64,000 nucleotides of DNA from Bufo bufo. Taxonomy: Eukaryota > Chordata > Amphibia > Anura > Bufonidae. Each line of letters begins with the position of its first letter. Position 1 is the stretch's first letter. The stretch is taken from assembly GCF_905171765.1 (NCBI RefSeq), contig NC_053390.1, positions 517,848,852 through 517,912,851 of the forward strand. Reading direction: 5' to 3'. Shown here piece after piece: positions 1 to 10,599 of the stretch. The notes beneath the pieces were generated by a model. It did no database searches. It was not told the origin of the DNA and saw only the letters and a program-made list of their open reading frames with translations. Both the position numbers and the translations under genes were made by a program.

Positions 1-559
1 TGATCATCAATTTTGTCAGGCACTTGCTAATGTTGTCGATAATTGTTTAGGCAAACATTTTTCCAATAAAGGAAAATCCCCGTTAATTCATCTAACGAAA
101 AGATGAGATCTGTGTAAGAGTATATTCAGACACCCCAGTTTTGTTGCCAACATTTATGAATCTTTCCCATTCCGCTGAATGTAGCTTGCAAATATCCATG
201 TACTTACTGCCAAAAAATGCCCACTTAAGAAGTAAGGAACTGATTTTCAGTCACAGAAATTTGCCATTGTGAATACACTCTAATAGGCAGCAATTATTAG
301 AAATTACAGTGGTAAACTCATAGGCCAGTCAACAAATCTCATCCAAAATAATTTTTAATTACACACAGTTACAAAAGTATTCAGATGCTGGTTTGAAAAA
401 CGTAGAATATGTTTCCTGACACAATACCTTTAAGAAACGGTACACCTATTAGTGGGCACAGTCAAATTATAATTTATAAGCAGGGGCTGACTCAATATGG
501 CTGACTATATACAAGTGTATAGGAACCAACCTTCCCATTGAAATGAATATGATGGCTTA
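1..559. other. No gene recognised
   Basis: AT-rich DNA with no open frame of note, no RNA gene and no clear repeat boundary that I can see. Confidence 0.6.
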
Positions 560-1038
560 GGCTACTTTCACACTCGCGTTTTGGCTTTCCATTTGTGAGA
601 TCCGTTCAGAGATCTCACAAGCCAAGCGGTCCAAAACGGATCAGTTTTGCCCTAATGCATCCTGAATGGAAAAGGATCCGCTCAGAATGCATCAGTTTGC
701 CTCTGTTCAGTCTCCATTCCGCTCTGGAGGTGGACACCAAAACACTGCCTGCTGCGTTTTGCTGTCCGCTTGATGAAACTGAGCCAAACGGATCCGTCCT
801 GGCACACAATGTAAGTCAATGGGGACAGAACCGTTTTCTCTGACACAATCTGGCACAATAGAAAACTGATCCGTCTGCCATTGACTTTCAATGGTGTTCA
901 TGACTGATGCGTCATGGCTAAATAAGAAATAATACGACCGGATCCGTTCATGACGGATGCATGCGGTTGTATTATTGTAACGGATCCGTCTTTGCAGATC
1001 CATGACGGATCCGCCCAAAACAAGAGTGTGAAAGTAGC
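560..1038. mobile_element. Harbinger-like MITE, ends GGCTACTTTCACACT
   Basis: The left end reads GGCTACTTTCACACTCGCG and the right end is its inverted counterpart (AGAGTGTGAAAGTAGC). The interior is rich in GGATCCGT and ACGGATCC motifs, as in the better preserved copy at 29946-30418. The left flank is TTA; the matching right flank has decayed, so the 3-bp target duplication cannot be confirmed here. No transposase is encoded. Short frames across it read through inverted-repeat sequence and are not genes. Confidence 0.75.
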
Positions 1039-2087
1039 ACAAGGTGCAATTACACCTGCTCACCACTGCGGCGAGCAGGTAAATAATGAAGAGAAGATGG
1101 CAATGGCACGGCGCATGTCTTCTCTTCAATTAGCTGATTTGCTGGGATGCCAGGCTGATATTGATGACCTACCCTGAGAATAAGTCATCAATAAAAATAA
1201 CATGGACAACTCTAAGAATTGGGACAATATTTGTTTTTACATTTTTTCCCCTCCCTTTCCATTCACACAGCATTATGACAATTAATTTTTTGTGGGTCAA
1301 GCTGAATTTTTATTGACACCAGTATGATTATAGCAATGCCAAATGTATATAGTTTTTATTTTGTTTTGAAAAAGTTGTGTCAGGGCTTATTTTTATTTTT
1401 TGAAGGGTGAACTCTAGTTTTTATTGAAGCTATACTAGGTACTTTTTGATCAGTTATTATTCATTTTCATTTTAATAATTTTTTGGTGAGGGGAAAAGTG
1501 ACCAAAAAATGGCAAATTGCATTTTTTTTTTCTCTCTGATATGACAATCTCCACACAAGAAAAACTGTTTAATATTTCTGATATTTCATCATTTTCGGAT
1601 GCGGTGATACCTGTTCATTTTTTTATTTATTCTTATATGTACAATTAGCAAAGGGGGTGATTTGAATTTTAATACTTTTTTCACAGTAATTTATTTGTCC
1701 CCTTAGGGGACTTGAATAAGCGATTTTCTGCTCGCTTGTACTATAGACTGCATTTGAATACTATTGCTGTCTATGTGACTCTTGCAGGCTAACTGTCAGG
1801 CCATGCCTTGGGAAAGCCTTTTCAGACAGCTCACCAGGCCTGGGAGAGATGGGAGCTTCGATCGGAGGGCAGAGGGAGCCCCCATCCTCTCTCACTCAGA
1901 TGCTTCGGTCATTATTGAGAACATCGATCCCGGTCATTATTTCAGAGGTCCCTAAGAGGTTACAGTTTACCTGAGGAAAGATTGAGGGTAGGGGTTCCCC
2001 AAGAGAGGAAACATTCTTTCATGGTAATATAGTAAAGATTTGCTGCTATCGGCTACAGTTTTCATTTCCATTAAGAAATGTGCCGTA
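1039..2087. repeat. Gene-free stretch; 1590-1830 resembles a frog interspersed repeat
   Basis: AT-rich and without coding signal. The phrase around 1598 (GGATGCGGTGATACC) and the text to about 1830 resemble the modular repeat at 51.3-54.45 kb, where GACGCGGCGATACC recurs. The relationship is from pattern recognition only, and no ends are visible. Confidence 0.35.
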
Positions 2088-2090
2088 TAA

Positions 2091-2280
2091 TGCCTTATTC
2101 ACACGTCAGTGTTTTGGTCAGCGATTTCCATCACAAATTGTGAAAACCAGGATTGGAGCCTCCACAGAGATAAGATAAGGGAAAGATCTATACCTGTTCT
2201 GTGTTTAGAGCCGCACCTGGTTTTGGCTCAAAATCACTGATGGAAATCACTGACCAAAACACTAAAGTGCGAATGAGGCA
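2091..2280. mobile_element. Short MITE with 43-bp inverted repeats and TAA target duplication
   Basis: 2091-2133 and 2238-2280 are inverted copies of each other with few mismatches (core GTGTTTTGGTCAG). TAA lies directly outside both ends (2088-2090 and 2281-2283), which fits the TWA 3-bp duplication of PIF/Harbinger elements. Non-coding. Confidence 0.8.
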
Positions 2281-2734
2281 TAATAAAGGAGCAGTACGGA
2301 TGTTTGATGAGATGGTTGGACCCTGGTATGTTCCTCTAGGAGTCCATGAGAGTCAAGCTATGATCTGTGAATTGTTATCCTTAATTATTAAAGAAATTCA
2401 AAGGTGTATTCCTATTTCAGAACAGGCCAAGAAGTAAATGGCACTAAAGAAACAGAACAGTGGGTTGTGCTATTTTCAAAGCTCCCACATAAGTAAATGG
2501 GAAATGTGGAAACCGTGTAGCACAGCAAGCTTCTGAAACTTATGAGACGCAGAAAAAGTGTAGCTCACTACACTCCATTTCACATGAAGGGCGAGCTGTG
2601 GAAACAATATTGCACAGCCCAGCTCTGGCTATCACATCCAGATGGGACGGGTTCAGGGGACTAATTCTAGAGATAGGTGCAGGCACCAGAGGTGGGATGC
2701 GCATCTACGAAACTTTTATGGCATATCCTTTATG
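2281..2734. other. No gene recognised
   Basis: Spacer between the MITE and LTR element A. No coding frame, RNA gene or repeat boundary seen. Confidence 0.5.
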
Positions 2735-2739
2735 CACGT

Positions 2740-3787
2740 TGTGACAAACTGCCATTTGCCACTGGGCATTATAGAAAACTTATGGCTAGCCTCCTGCCCT
2801 ACGACTATGGCCCCGGGACATATTAACCTTCAAGAACAGTGTAACAGAACTATGCCGCATGTCTGCACTGTTAATAGGACCGAACGCGGTCAGCGGTGTA
2901 TACTAAAGATTCTGTGGAACTAAAATCGGATGCGCAAATACACGAACACCGCTGACCCTTACCTTCTTCTATACTGAACTTTCAGCTCCAGAGACTAAGT
3001 CCCGTTCGAAGATGGGACTTAGTCGTTTTTCTGCATGAAATTGATCGACCGCACAGCCCAAATCTATGAAACTGTTTTGGGCAGGAAATTGTGCTTGCGG
3101 TCGGTCATAAAGGACTTTCACTTAACTTTTGATCCGCTGGAGGGATTTGTGTGATTTTTGGAAGTGTTTCTGTTTGATGTATGCTGAGTTTAAATATGTA
3201 ATTTTTATGGAGATGGAATGTATGGTTTTAAAGTTACAGTGTATGTTTAAAAACTGTATTTTTTTTATGTCTGTGATAGTTATGTTAATCCATAATTATA
3301 TCCCAGACAGAAGGGAGGATTTTGTGTATTTGGGTGGTAATTCCTGCCCTATTGTTCCCACATGTGTATTGGTGATTTCCCTTTGTCCTGAGAGATAATT
3401 GAATTGCTCTTCGGGTGTCTCCAGGGCAGAGAGGAGGAAACCATGATGCATTGTGGGGACCTGCATAAATACGGGCGGGTAGCCCTCAATAAACAGTTCA
3501 GCTCAGTTCATGTTTTTCTAACCCTTCAAAACGCAGCCTTGTCTCGTTATTGGAGGGAATTGCTGTATCACGCGGGGGATTGCTATGCTCTGCATATTCC
3601 CTGGAGGAGAGATCTTTCCCACACGGTCCTGAATGCTGGAGGTTCATTCAGGGTGGAAGGAAGACGGCGCGGTTCCAGTTAAGCTACGGCGGTTGTGGAG
3701 TCTGCGGTGGTTGTGGTGTCCAGTGCGGTGCTTGTGGTCCTCGGCGCAAGCTAGGAAGCGTCCACTAACGGAAGGGGATCCGTTACA
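2740..3787 (+). repeat. 5' LTR of element A
   Basis: 1048 bp, TG...CA ends. It contains a strong stem-loop (2993-3024: GACTAAGTCCC, loop, GGGACTTAGTC) conserved in all three copies in the window. A polyadenylation-type AATAAA lies near 3488 after a CATAAATA box near 3463, so transcription control probably sits in 3450-3500. The 3' LTR lacks about 405 bp corresponding to roughly 3155-3558. Confidence 0.92.
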
Positions 3788-3807
3788 TTGGTGGCAAGCG
3801 GTGGGAT
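3788..3807 (+). promoter_or_regulatory. Primer-binding site of element A
   Basis: TTGGTGGCAAGCGGTGGGAT directly follows the LTR end. The same text (one base changed) follows the 5' LTR of element B, which supports a functional site. The matching tRNA was not identified. Confidence 0.7.
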
Positions 3808-4034
3808 GGCTTCCCTAGTGCGAGGAGCAGCATCCTGGGAACACCAAGCAAAACTCGAATATTGGTATAGTCACGTACGGTTTGACGCTATACTGAAGAG
3901 GCGGTTGGCTATCTACGGGCCCCTCGAACTTGTACCGGAAGTGAGGAGAGAACTGGCAGAGTATCTGCAGCAGGAAGCAGAATATCGGGTAGAAATAGCG
4001 AAGTATTCCGTCCCTGCGCCCCAGCAAAAGCGTG

Positions 4035-4756
4035 AGTTACAGGGGGCCGAAGGTGTCGTCCTTCCCCCCCCAGCGGCAGTGTGTACCCCAGGGGGCCGAA
4101 GGTGTCGTCCTTCCCCCCCAGCGGCAGTGTGTACCCCAGGGGGCCGAAGGTGTCGTCCTTCCCCCCCAGCGGCAGTGTGAACCCCAGGGGGCCGAAGGTG
4201 TCGTCCTTCCCCCCCAGCGGCAGTGTGTACCCCAGGGGGCCGAAGGTGTCGTCCTTCCCCCCCAGCGGCAGTGTGTACCCCAGGGGGCCGAAGGTGTCGT
4301 CCTTCCCCCCCAGCGGCAGTGTGAACCCCAGGGAGCTGAAGGTGTCGTCCGTCCTCCCCAGCGGCAGTGTGTGTTACAGGGAGCTGAAGGTGCCCTCCTT
4401 CCTCCCCAGCGGCAGTGTGTACCCCAGGGGGCCGAAGGTGTCGTCCTTCCCCCCCAGCGGCAGTGTGAACCCCAAGGAGCTGAAGGTGGCGTCCTTCCTC
4501 CCCAGCGGCAGTGTGTGTTACAGGGAGCTGAAGGTGCCCTCCTTCCTCCCCAGCGGCAGTGTGTACCCCAGGGGGCCGAAGGTGTCGTCCTTCCCCCCCA
4601 GCGGCAGTGTGAACCCCAGGGAGCTGAAGGTGTCGTCCTTCCTCCCCAGCGGCAGGGTGTGTTACAGGGAGCTGAAGGTGCCCTCCTTCCCCCCCAGCGG
4701 CAGTGTGAACCCCAGGGAGCTGAAGGTGTCGTCCTTTTTCCCCAGCGGTAGCCTGT
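4035..4756 (+). repeat. 48-bp coding minisatellite in element A
   Basis: About 15 tandem units of 48 bp sharing the core CCCCAGCGGCAGTGTG. Units differ mainly between a 'GGGGCCGAAGG' and a 'GGAGCTGAAGG' type, which alternate irregularly. Because 48 is a multiple of three and the unit has few stops, several frames on both strands stay open; only the PPQRQC frame has a counterpart in element B. Confidence 0.95.
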
Positions 4757-5281
4757 GTTTCAGGGGAGGAGCGCAGCACCCTCTCTCCCCAGTGGCAGCT
4801 TACCATAACAAGGGGAGACACCAATCGCCCAGACGGCGCAGATGGGACCGTGGTCTCTGCGCCTGACCTACCGGGATGCTGGACAGCCTGTCCAGATCCC
4901 CCACTATCCTCACCAGGACAACAGGAGGAGGGGGTAAGTACAAATTACCCTCCCCAGTTAACTCCTAACGTGGCCTCAGGGTTAACAGAGGCGATGTTAA
5001 CCCCTACTGACTCCCATGTTCCTCTGGCTACTGAGCCGGACTATGGTCTCAGCACCCCAGCAGAAGAGCTGGCAGCTGGGCAGAGTGCAGTCGGCCTCTG
5101 CCCTCCCTCAAGTCCCCACAGCAAAATACCCAGGTGCAGTAACTTTTTCTTGTGGGTGGGTCACCCTTGTACCTGTTTCTTGTGGGTGGGCTACTCGGGC
5201 ATTTGGTTACCGTGGGTTGGTGGATCGACTAACGGAGGCACTGACCGACAGAAGGTCAGGTGCCTGGTTAGTCTTCCCCCC

Positions 5282-5293
5282 AAAGGGGAGATG
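5282..5293 (+). promoter_or_regulatory. Polypurine tract of element A
   Basis: AAAGGGGAGATG abuts the 3' LTR. Element B has the same tract at its 3' LTR (near 61187-61198). Confidence 0.75.
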
Positions 5294-5932
5294 TGTGACA
5301 AACTGCCATTTGCCACTGGGCATTATAGAAAACGTATGGCTAGCCTCCTGCCCTACGACTATGGCCCCGGGACATATTACCCTTCAAGAACAGTGTAACA
5401 GAACTATGCCGCATGTCTGCACTGTTAATAGGACCGAACGCGGTCAGCGGTGTATACTAAAGATTCTGTGGAACTAAAATCGGATGCGCAAATACACGAA
5501 CACTGCTGACCCTTACCTTCTTCCATACTGAACTTTCAGCTCCAGAGACTAAGTCCCGTTCGAAGATGGGACTTAGTCGTTTTTCTGCATGAAATTGACC
5601 GACCGCACAGCCCAAATCTATGGAACTGTTTTGGGCAGGAAATTGTGCTTGCAGTCGGTCATAAAGGACTTCCACTTAACTTTTGATCCGCTGGAGGGAT
5701 TTGTGTGAATTGCTGTATCACGCGGGGGATTGCTATGCTCTGCATATTCCCGGGAGGAGAGATCTTTCCCACACGGTCCTGAATGCTGGAGGTTCATTCA
5801 GGGTGGAAGGAAGACGGCTCCAGTTAAGCTACGGCGGTTGTGGAGTCTGCAGTGGTTGCGGTGTCCAGTGCGGTGCTTGTGGTCCTCGGCGCAAGCTAGG
5901 AAGCGTCCACTAACGGAAGGGGATCCGTTACA
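5294..5932 (+). repeat. 3' LTR of element A, internally deleted
   Basis: 639 bp against 1048 bp in the 5' LTR. The text jumps from TTTGTGTGA to ATTGCTGTATC, which removes the promoter/polyadenylation part seen at 3155-3558. The stem-loop is kept. TSD CACGT follows at 5933. Confidence 0.92.
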
Positions 5933-5937
5933 CACGT

Positions 5938-7843
5938 CATGAAAGTATATGCATGTCTATAGAAACATCTCAGTAAAAAAAGGCATGCATCTGTCTGCAT
6001 GCACAATTTTCCAACAGTAACCAGCAGGATATGTTCACACATGGAATTTGCACAGACAAAACCTGCTGTGGTTTTTCGCTATGAATGTCGCAGGCCTGCT
6101 TGCAGTTTAGCGCAATCAATGGTAACACACCTAATTTACTAAAAAAGGAAAATTTTGCAGGGACTTAAGTAATCAGATCCCTCTGCTATGCCACTTAAAA
6201 TGTAGCTCTGGCGGTCTCCCATTTCTCTTGATAATCACCTTTATGATGTTTCTACACCTTGATTGGAGTCCACCTGTGGTACATTCAGTTGATTATAAAT
6301 TATGTGTAAAGACACCTCTATATATATAATTTAACAACAAATGTCATCTCCTTTTGAAAAACGTGTAACCAGAGTGATTCTCCTTCATCAAACTGCAGCA
6401 CAAAAGAGATAAATTCATCAGTTAGATGCTATTCAGCTGATTACATTCATGAGGATAAATTGAATACAACATGTTTGTCATCGGCTATTCAGCCGCTTTG
6501 ACAGTGCAAATATACTGTATGGTGGCATTTTTTTCAAGCTCTGAAACCTTTTTCTTCTTTTTTCAAGACTCCTTCATTTACCAACTTATATTCTTGATAG
6601 CTAGTTTTTGGCCTAGAAATGTCCCAAATTTTGTGCCAACTTTTTAGCTTGTTCCGATACTCTCATCACTATTCCAAAAAATCAGTAGAGTGGGCTGGAG
6701 GAGGCAGGCCATGGGAGGTAACTCCGCGGTCCAATTCATTTACATGTGCACCAGAAAACTTGCCCACATTCTACCAGAAATCTACTCAAGTTCCTAGCTC
6801 GAGTAGATTTCTGTTCTGGCGCACAGACAGCAGAAGATGGGACAAATTTATTAAGAGGCATATGTCTGTCCACAAGCAGGGTTTTACTTAGACAGGCGCG
6901 TGTGAGGGCGGTCTTTAGTGAATGACCCCTTGTGTGTGGTACATACTGTACTTACAACATGTTGTAAATGGATATTCTGATTTAATTTAGGCCCTAGTAC
7001 GCTATGCAAAATATTAGAGGAATTCTTAAATGGTATTCATATCTTGGAATAGTCTTTGCTTAGAATGTTGTGCAAGTTTTTAAGTAGCAGAAATGTCTGA
7101 GCAGATCTCAAGGAGTTTCTATGTTCTATATACCCATATTGCTCTAGAAATCAACGGAGGTCCAAGAGTACACAAATTTAGGGCTGATCAAAACCCACCT
7201 AGAAAATCATCTCCGGGTACATGATGGGGCCTAGTAGGGAAGGTGCTCAGATGCCTGGGGATGTGGTTTGTGAATGGAATCTTCAAACAGCTGATTGGCA
7301 GGAGTGCTGGGAGTTAGACCCCACCGATGAAATATCCTGAATATAGGTTATCAGTATCAAAATCTCGGACAAGCCCTTTAAAGTGCTGCAATCGCTCATC
7401 AAGCCTTACAGCATGGAACTGCTGGGGCCTAACTTTAGAAGCTGGCTCTTAGACCTGGTGAAAGTTGGTTCTGGCTCGTACTAATGTGATCTTGTAATTT
7501 GTTCATATAAATAACACACAAGAAGTGTTTGAAGCCAACCTAAAACGTAAGCCAGTGAGCCGTGTGCATCAATTATTGAAATAAGGAAAGCACATAAAAA
7601 TGCCATTAGTTACATATACTAGTTCCAATAACTAGGCAAATGTGATTTGCTTTCTATAACATTGATAATAAGACCTCTGCAGATAAAGCCTCAAGCATGC
7701 AACCAATACTTCTAGGGGACAATATCTTCATAATCCAGTATCCAATGGAGTAAACAAAATTTTTTGTTCTGTTGGATTTGGTATGATTCAGACAGGAAAG
7801 CCCAATATGCACCTCCAAGTGAAATGACTCTACAAACTGCTAA
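5938..7843. other. Gene-free stretch with transposon scraps
   Basis: Besides the Tc1 piece (6160-6320) there is a MITE end TTAGTGAATGACCCC near 6915-6930 and a 26-bp-scale hairpin near 6777-6810. At 7310-7385 lies the end of a T2-type element (CCACCGATGAAATATCCTG ... AAGCCCTTTAAAG). No host coding sequence seen. Confidence 0.6.
6160..6320 (+). mobile_element. Fragment of a Tc1-like element (5' untranslated part)
   Basis: Closely matches 36400-36550 inside the Tc1-like element at 36215-37748: CTATGCCACTT, TAGCTCTGG, CTCTTGAT and ACACCTTGATTGGAGT recur in the same order. No ends or transposase are present, so it is a truncated relic. Confidence 0.7.
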
Positions 7844-8148
7844 GGCCTCATGCACACGACCGTTCCGTTTTTTGTGGTCCGCAACCCGCGGATCTGCAAA
7901 AAACGCAAGCCGTCCGTGTGCCCACGGGCGGCCCATTGTAGAAATGCCTATTTTTGTCCGCAAAACGGACAAGAATAGGACATGTTATATATTTTTTCCG
8001 GGGCCACGGAACGGAGCAATGGATGCGGACAGCACACGGAGTGCTGTCCGCATCTTTTGCGGCCCCATTGAAGTGAATGGGTCTGCACACGAGCCGCAAA
8101 AACTGCGGCTCGGATGCGAACCAGAACAACGGTCGTGTGCATGAGGCC
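7844..8148. mobile_element. Harbinger-like foldback MITE, ends GGCCTCATGCACACGACCGT
   Basis: 305 bp. Left end GGCCTCATGCACACGACCGT, right end its exact inverse. TAA flanks the left end and TTA the right end, both of TWA form. The interior is rich in GTCCGC/GCGGAC inverted repeats. Related fragments with the same GAGGCC end lie at 50090-50463 and 62129-62417. Confidence 0.85.
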
Positions 8149-8149
8149 T

Positions 8150-9106
8150 TAGGGTGCTGAATTATCACACATATGGAGGTATAATTCAACCTTGGGCACA
8201 AGCACTAGATACTGCAGACAAAGGTGACATCCCTTTACCTACATTCTAAATGGTCATGTTGCCTTAAAGAATCAATCGTCAGATCAATTATGCCTTAAAA
8301 AACCCATACATCAGTGAATGCTCTATGTATTGTCTCTTAAGAGAGACTATATACAATCCTGTTATAAAAGGATTCCTGCAAAAAAGAAATAATGACATTA
8401 ATAAGAATATCATCATAATCTTCATAACAATTTCATTATTTTAACTATCATAATTTAAAGTAATATACCAATAACAATAATAATAATAATAACAATAATA
8501 ATAATAATAATCTGTGAATATGACACTTTTGATAGATATTTTTTTTTTTAAAGTTTGGAAAAGTAGTTTTTTGTACTATGAGGATTTTCCATTACAAACT
8601 ACATTATAATGTAGCATTGCATTAGGACATGCTACTAAAGCATGTGGAAGAATTCACATTTTTGTATAAGATTGTTTTTTTTTTATTTCGTTTTACTATA
8701 GAATCCAGGTAATTGGAAGTGCATGATGCATTTGAAAGGATTTTTTTCTGGAATAGGTCCCAGGGAAGTGGAAAGACCAGATTTTCTGAGAAAAGCTTAA
8801 TCCTTCCACCCTTGAGAACCATTCCTGCATTTCAAAGAAAAAATGTCAAGGAATAGTGCCACATAAAATATGTGTGCACCTTGTCTAATATTCCACTAGA
8901 TTGTCCATTTTTCATATAAAAGAGTTGGATGATCCAGTTATTATTAGGAAGTTCACAAGAAGGTGAGCTGATCATATGTTTTTGCTAAGCATTCACCTAT
9001 AAACGTGGAAGAAAGTGATCAGTTCCACTGTAGGACCATGTCAGGTAGAAGTAAATATTTTATGTCACCTATTGAAATGAATGAATCTGTATAATGCATG
9101 GATAGC
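8150..9106. other. Gene-free stretch with AAT microsatellite
   Basis: Around 8470-8512 there is an interrupted AAT/AAC microsatellite. The rest is AT-rich sequence without a recognisable feature. Confidence 0.6.
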
Positions 9107-9110
9107 CTAG

Positions 9111-9639
9111 TGTCAGTGCCAGTTCTGTGAGAAGGTCTGGCAGACGTCCTTCTCTACCTCTTGCATGATGTTCTTTGTTTTGATTCCACTTTGTCATCTC
9201 CTTTCCTTCTCCCAGGTGTCACCTATTTAGACTAATTGTCTCCCTTTTATATTCCCTCCCATACTGCCTCACTTTGCGGTTTATACTACTTCATGGATGA
9301 AGTGTTCACTGCTGGAGGCTGCTGCTGCGGTTTACTCAGATAAGTGTTTTCATGTATTGTGTTTCCTTGCTGGCTTGATTCTAGGTGACCCTGACTCCTT
9401 CCATATTAAGTGCAGGGAGCCGGTGGTCGTGTCCCCTCACTATTATAGGGTTTTCAGGTGTCACACAGTCTAGGTACGTGGGCATGCAAACGTCTACCAT
9501 TGAGACCCTTGCATGGGCATAACAGTCAGGGAGAGCTCTTAGGGTTTTATAGGGCTCACCTATATGCTCCTTAGTTTGGGATCAAGCCAGTTGGACGTTT
9601 ATTCATTAGTTCCAGCTATCTGCAACATCATCCGTGACA
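9111..9639 (+). repeat. 5' LTR of the chromovirus
   Basis: 529 bp, begins TGTCAGTGCCAG and ends CATCCGTGACA. It aligns without gaps to 13861-14389. The internal region begins TTATAAACCGCCATAACCG, a possible primer-binding segment whose tRNA I could not assign. Confidence 0.95.
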
Positions 9640-9666
9640 TTATAAACCGCCATAACCGTCTTAAGC

Positions 9667-10560
9667 ATGGATCCGGTTTCAGCCTTGATTGACCGCATGC
9701 AAGGTCTTTCGCTGGAGGTAGCAGATTTCCGTAAAACTGTGTCTCAGTTTCAGGTGACCGGTTCTGCTGGTGTTCATGGAGTTTGTTCCGAGCCTAAGAT
9801 CTCGCTTCCGGATACGTTCTCCGGGGGTAGTGAGAATTTTGTTCGCTTTAGAGAGGCTTGCAAACTCCATTTTCGTCGACTTCACCATTCCTCTGGTGAT
9901 GAGGAGCAGAGGGTGGGGATCATCATCTCGCTGCTCAGGGATAACGCTCAGTCTTGGGCCTTTTCGCTGCCGGTGGGGGCATGGCCCCTCCGATCGGTGG
10001 ATGAATTTTTTGTAGCCCTGGGGCAGATATATGATGACCCGGATCGTATTGCTCTGGCTGAATCTAAACTGCGTCTTTTATGCCAGGGTAAACAGTCCTC
10101 AGAGATATATTGTTCTGAATTTCGGAGATGGGCAGCTGATACTGGTTGGAATGATGCTGCACTCCGAAGTCAATTTTGCCATGGTCTTTCGGAACGATTG
10201 AAAGATGCATTTGCTTTTCATGAGAGACCAGCCTCGTTAGAATCTGCCATGTCTCTAGCTGTTCGTATTGACAGGCGTCTTAGAGAGAGAGAGGAGACTA
10301 CTCTTTCCTGTCATATTCAGCCCAAGGACAGTGAGGCTGTCTCATTGATTCAGTGCGCAGGAGTCTCAGTCTCTCTCAATCCCCTCTGAGGAGGAGGCCA
10401 TGCAGCTGGGTTTGCTTGCCTCTGATAGTAGAGGATTCAGCTCTCAGAGGAGGGTTTGTTTCTGTTGTGGGGGTATAAATCATTTGGCTAATGTTTGCCC
10501 CTCTAGGAGATTCATGGAGTTTTCTGAGGGTAATAAAAAAAAAATAAAAAAAATAAAAAC
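9667..10560 (+). pseudogene. gag: gag of the chromovirus, frameshifted before the zinc knuckle
   Basis: The structural polyprotein forms the intracellular particle. ATG 9667 opens a 240-codon frame (MDPVSALIDRMQ...) with the charged, helical retrotransposon gag pattern (IYDDPDRIALAESKLRLL, then SEIYCSEFRRWAADTGWND). It stops at 10389. The next part lies in another frame and holds a CCHC zinc knuckle at about 10457-10500 (C-x2-C-x4-H-x4-C: CFCCGGINHLANVC), which binds RNA. An A-rich run at 10532-10560 follows and disrupts the gag-pol junction. The copy is a broken gag. Confidence 0.9.
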
Positions 10561-10599
10561 CCTCTAAAAACTTTCCATTTGCTACTATTGGCAAGGTTG

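Larger units (their letters stand above)
3806..5398 (+). pseudogene. Repeat-rich retroelement protein of element A (frameshifted)
   Basis: The likely start is ATG 3806, 19 bases after the LTR. About 75 residues of charged, probably helical sequence (WEHQAKLEYWYSHVRF at the start) precede a 48-bp array that encodes 16-residue units with the core GAEGVVLPPQRQC. An eight-C run in the first unit (others have seven) shifts the frame, and the initial frame ends at 4180. The array frame is open over 4032-4751. A third frame, 4850-5398, carries the C-terminal part with two LWVG/FLWVG segments and the phrase TDRQKVR, then crosses into the 3' LTR at 5294. The C-terminal part aligns with element B (60938-61324). 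No known enzymatic domain is visible. It may be a gag-like or accessory protein, but the function is unknown. The copy is dead because of at least two frame changes. Confidence 0.7.
2740..5932 (+). mobile_element. LTR retrotransposon A, non-autonomous, TSD CACGT
   Basis: A complete LTR insertion: 5-bp target duplication CACGT at 2735-2739 and 5933-5937, 5' LTR 2740-3787, internal region 3788-5293, and 3' LTR 5294-5932. LTRs begin TGTGACAAACTG and end ATCCGTTACA. Just inside the 5' LTR is TTGGTGGCAAGCGGTGGGAT, a plausible primer-binding site; just before the 3' LTR is the polypurine tract AAAGGGGAGATG. The internal region is only 1.5 kb, with no protease, reverse transcriptase, RNase H or integrase motif, so mobility would have needed another element's enzymes. 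A solo LTR of the same family lies at 45033-47509, and element B at 57952-61877 is a relative. Confidence 0.93.

Noticed and set aside
3913..4866. Long open frames on both strands (up to 303 codons on the minus strand) over the 48-bp array of element A
   Set aside because: They arise from a stop-free unit whose length is a multiple of three. Only the PQRQC frame has a counterpart in element B.
7848..8201. Frames of 117-126 codons on both strands
   Set aside because: They lie in the inverted-repeat MITE at 7844-8148 and mirror each other.
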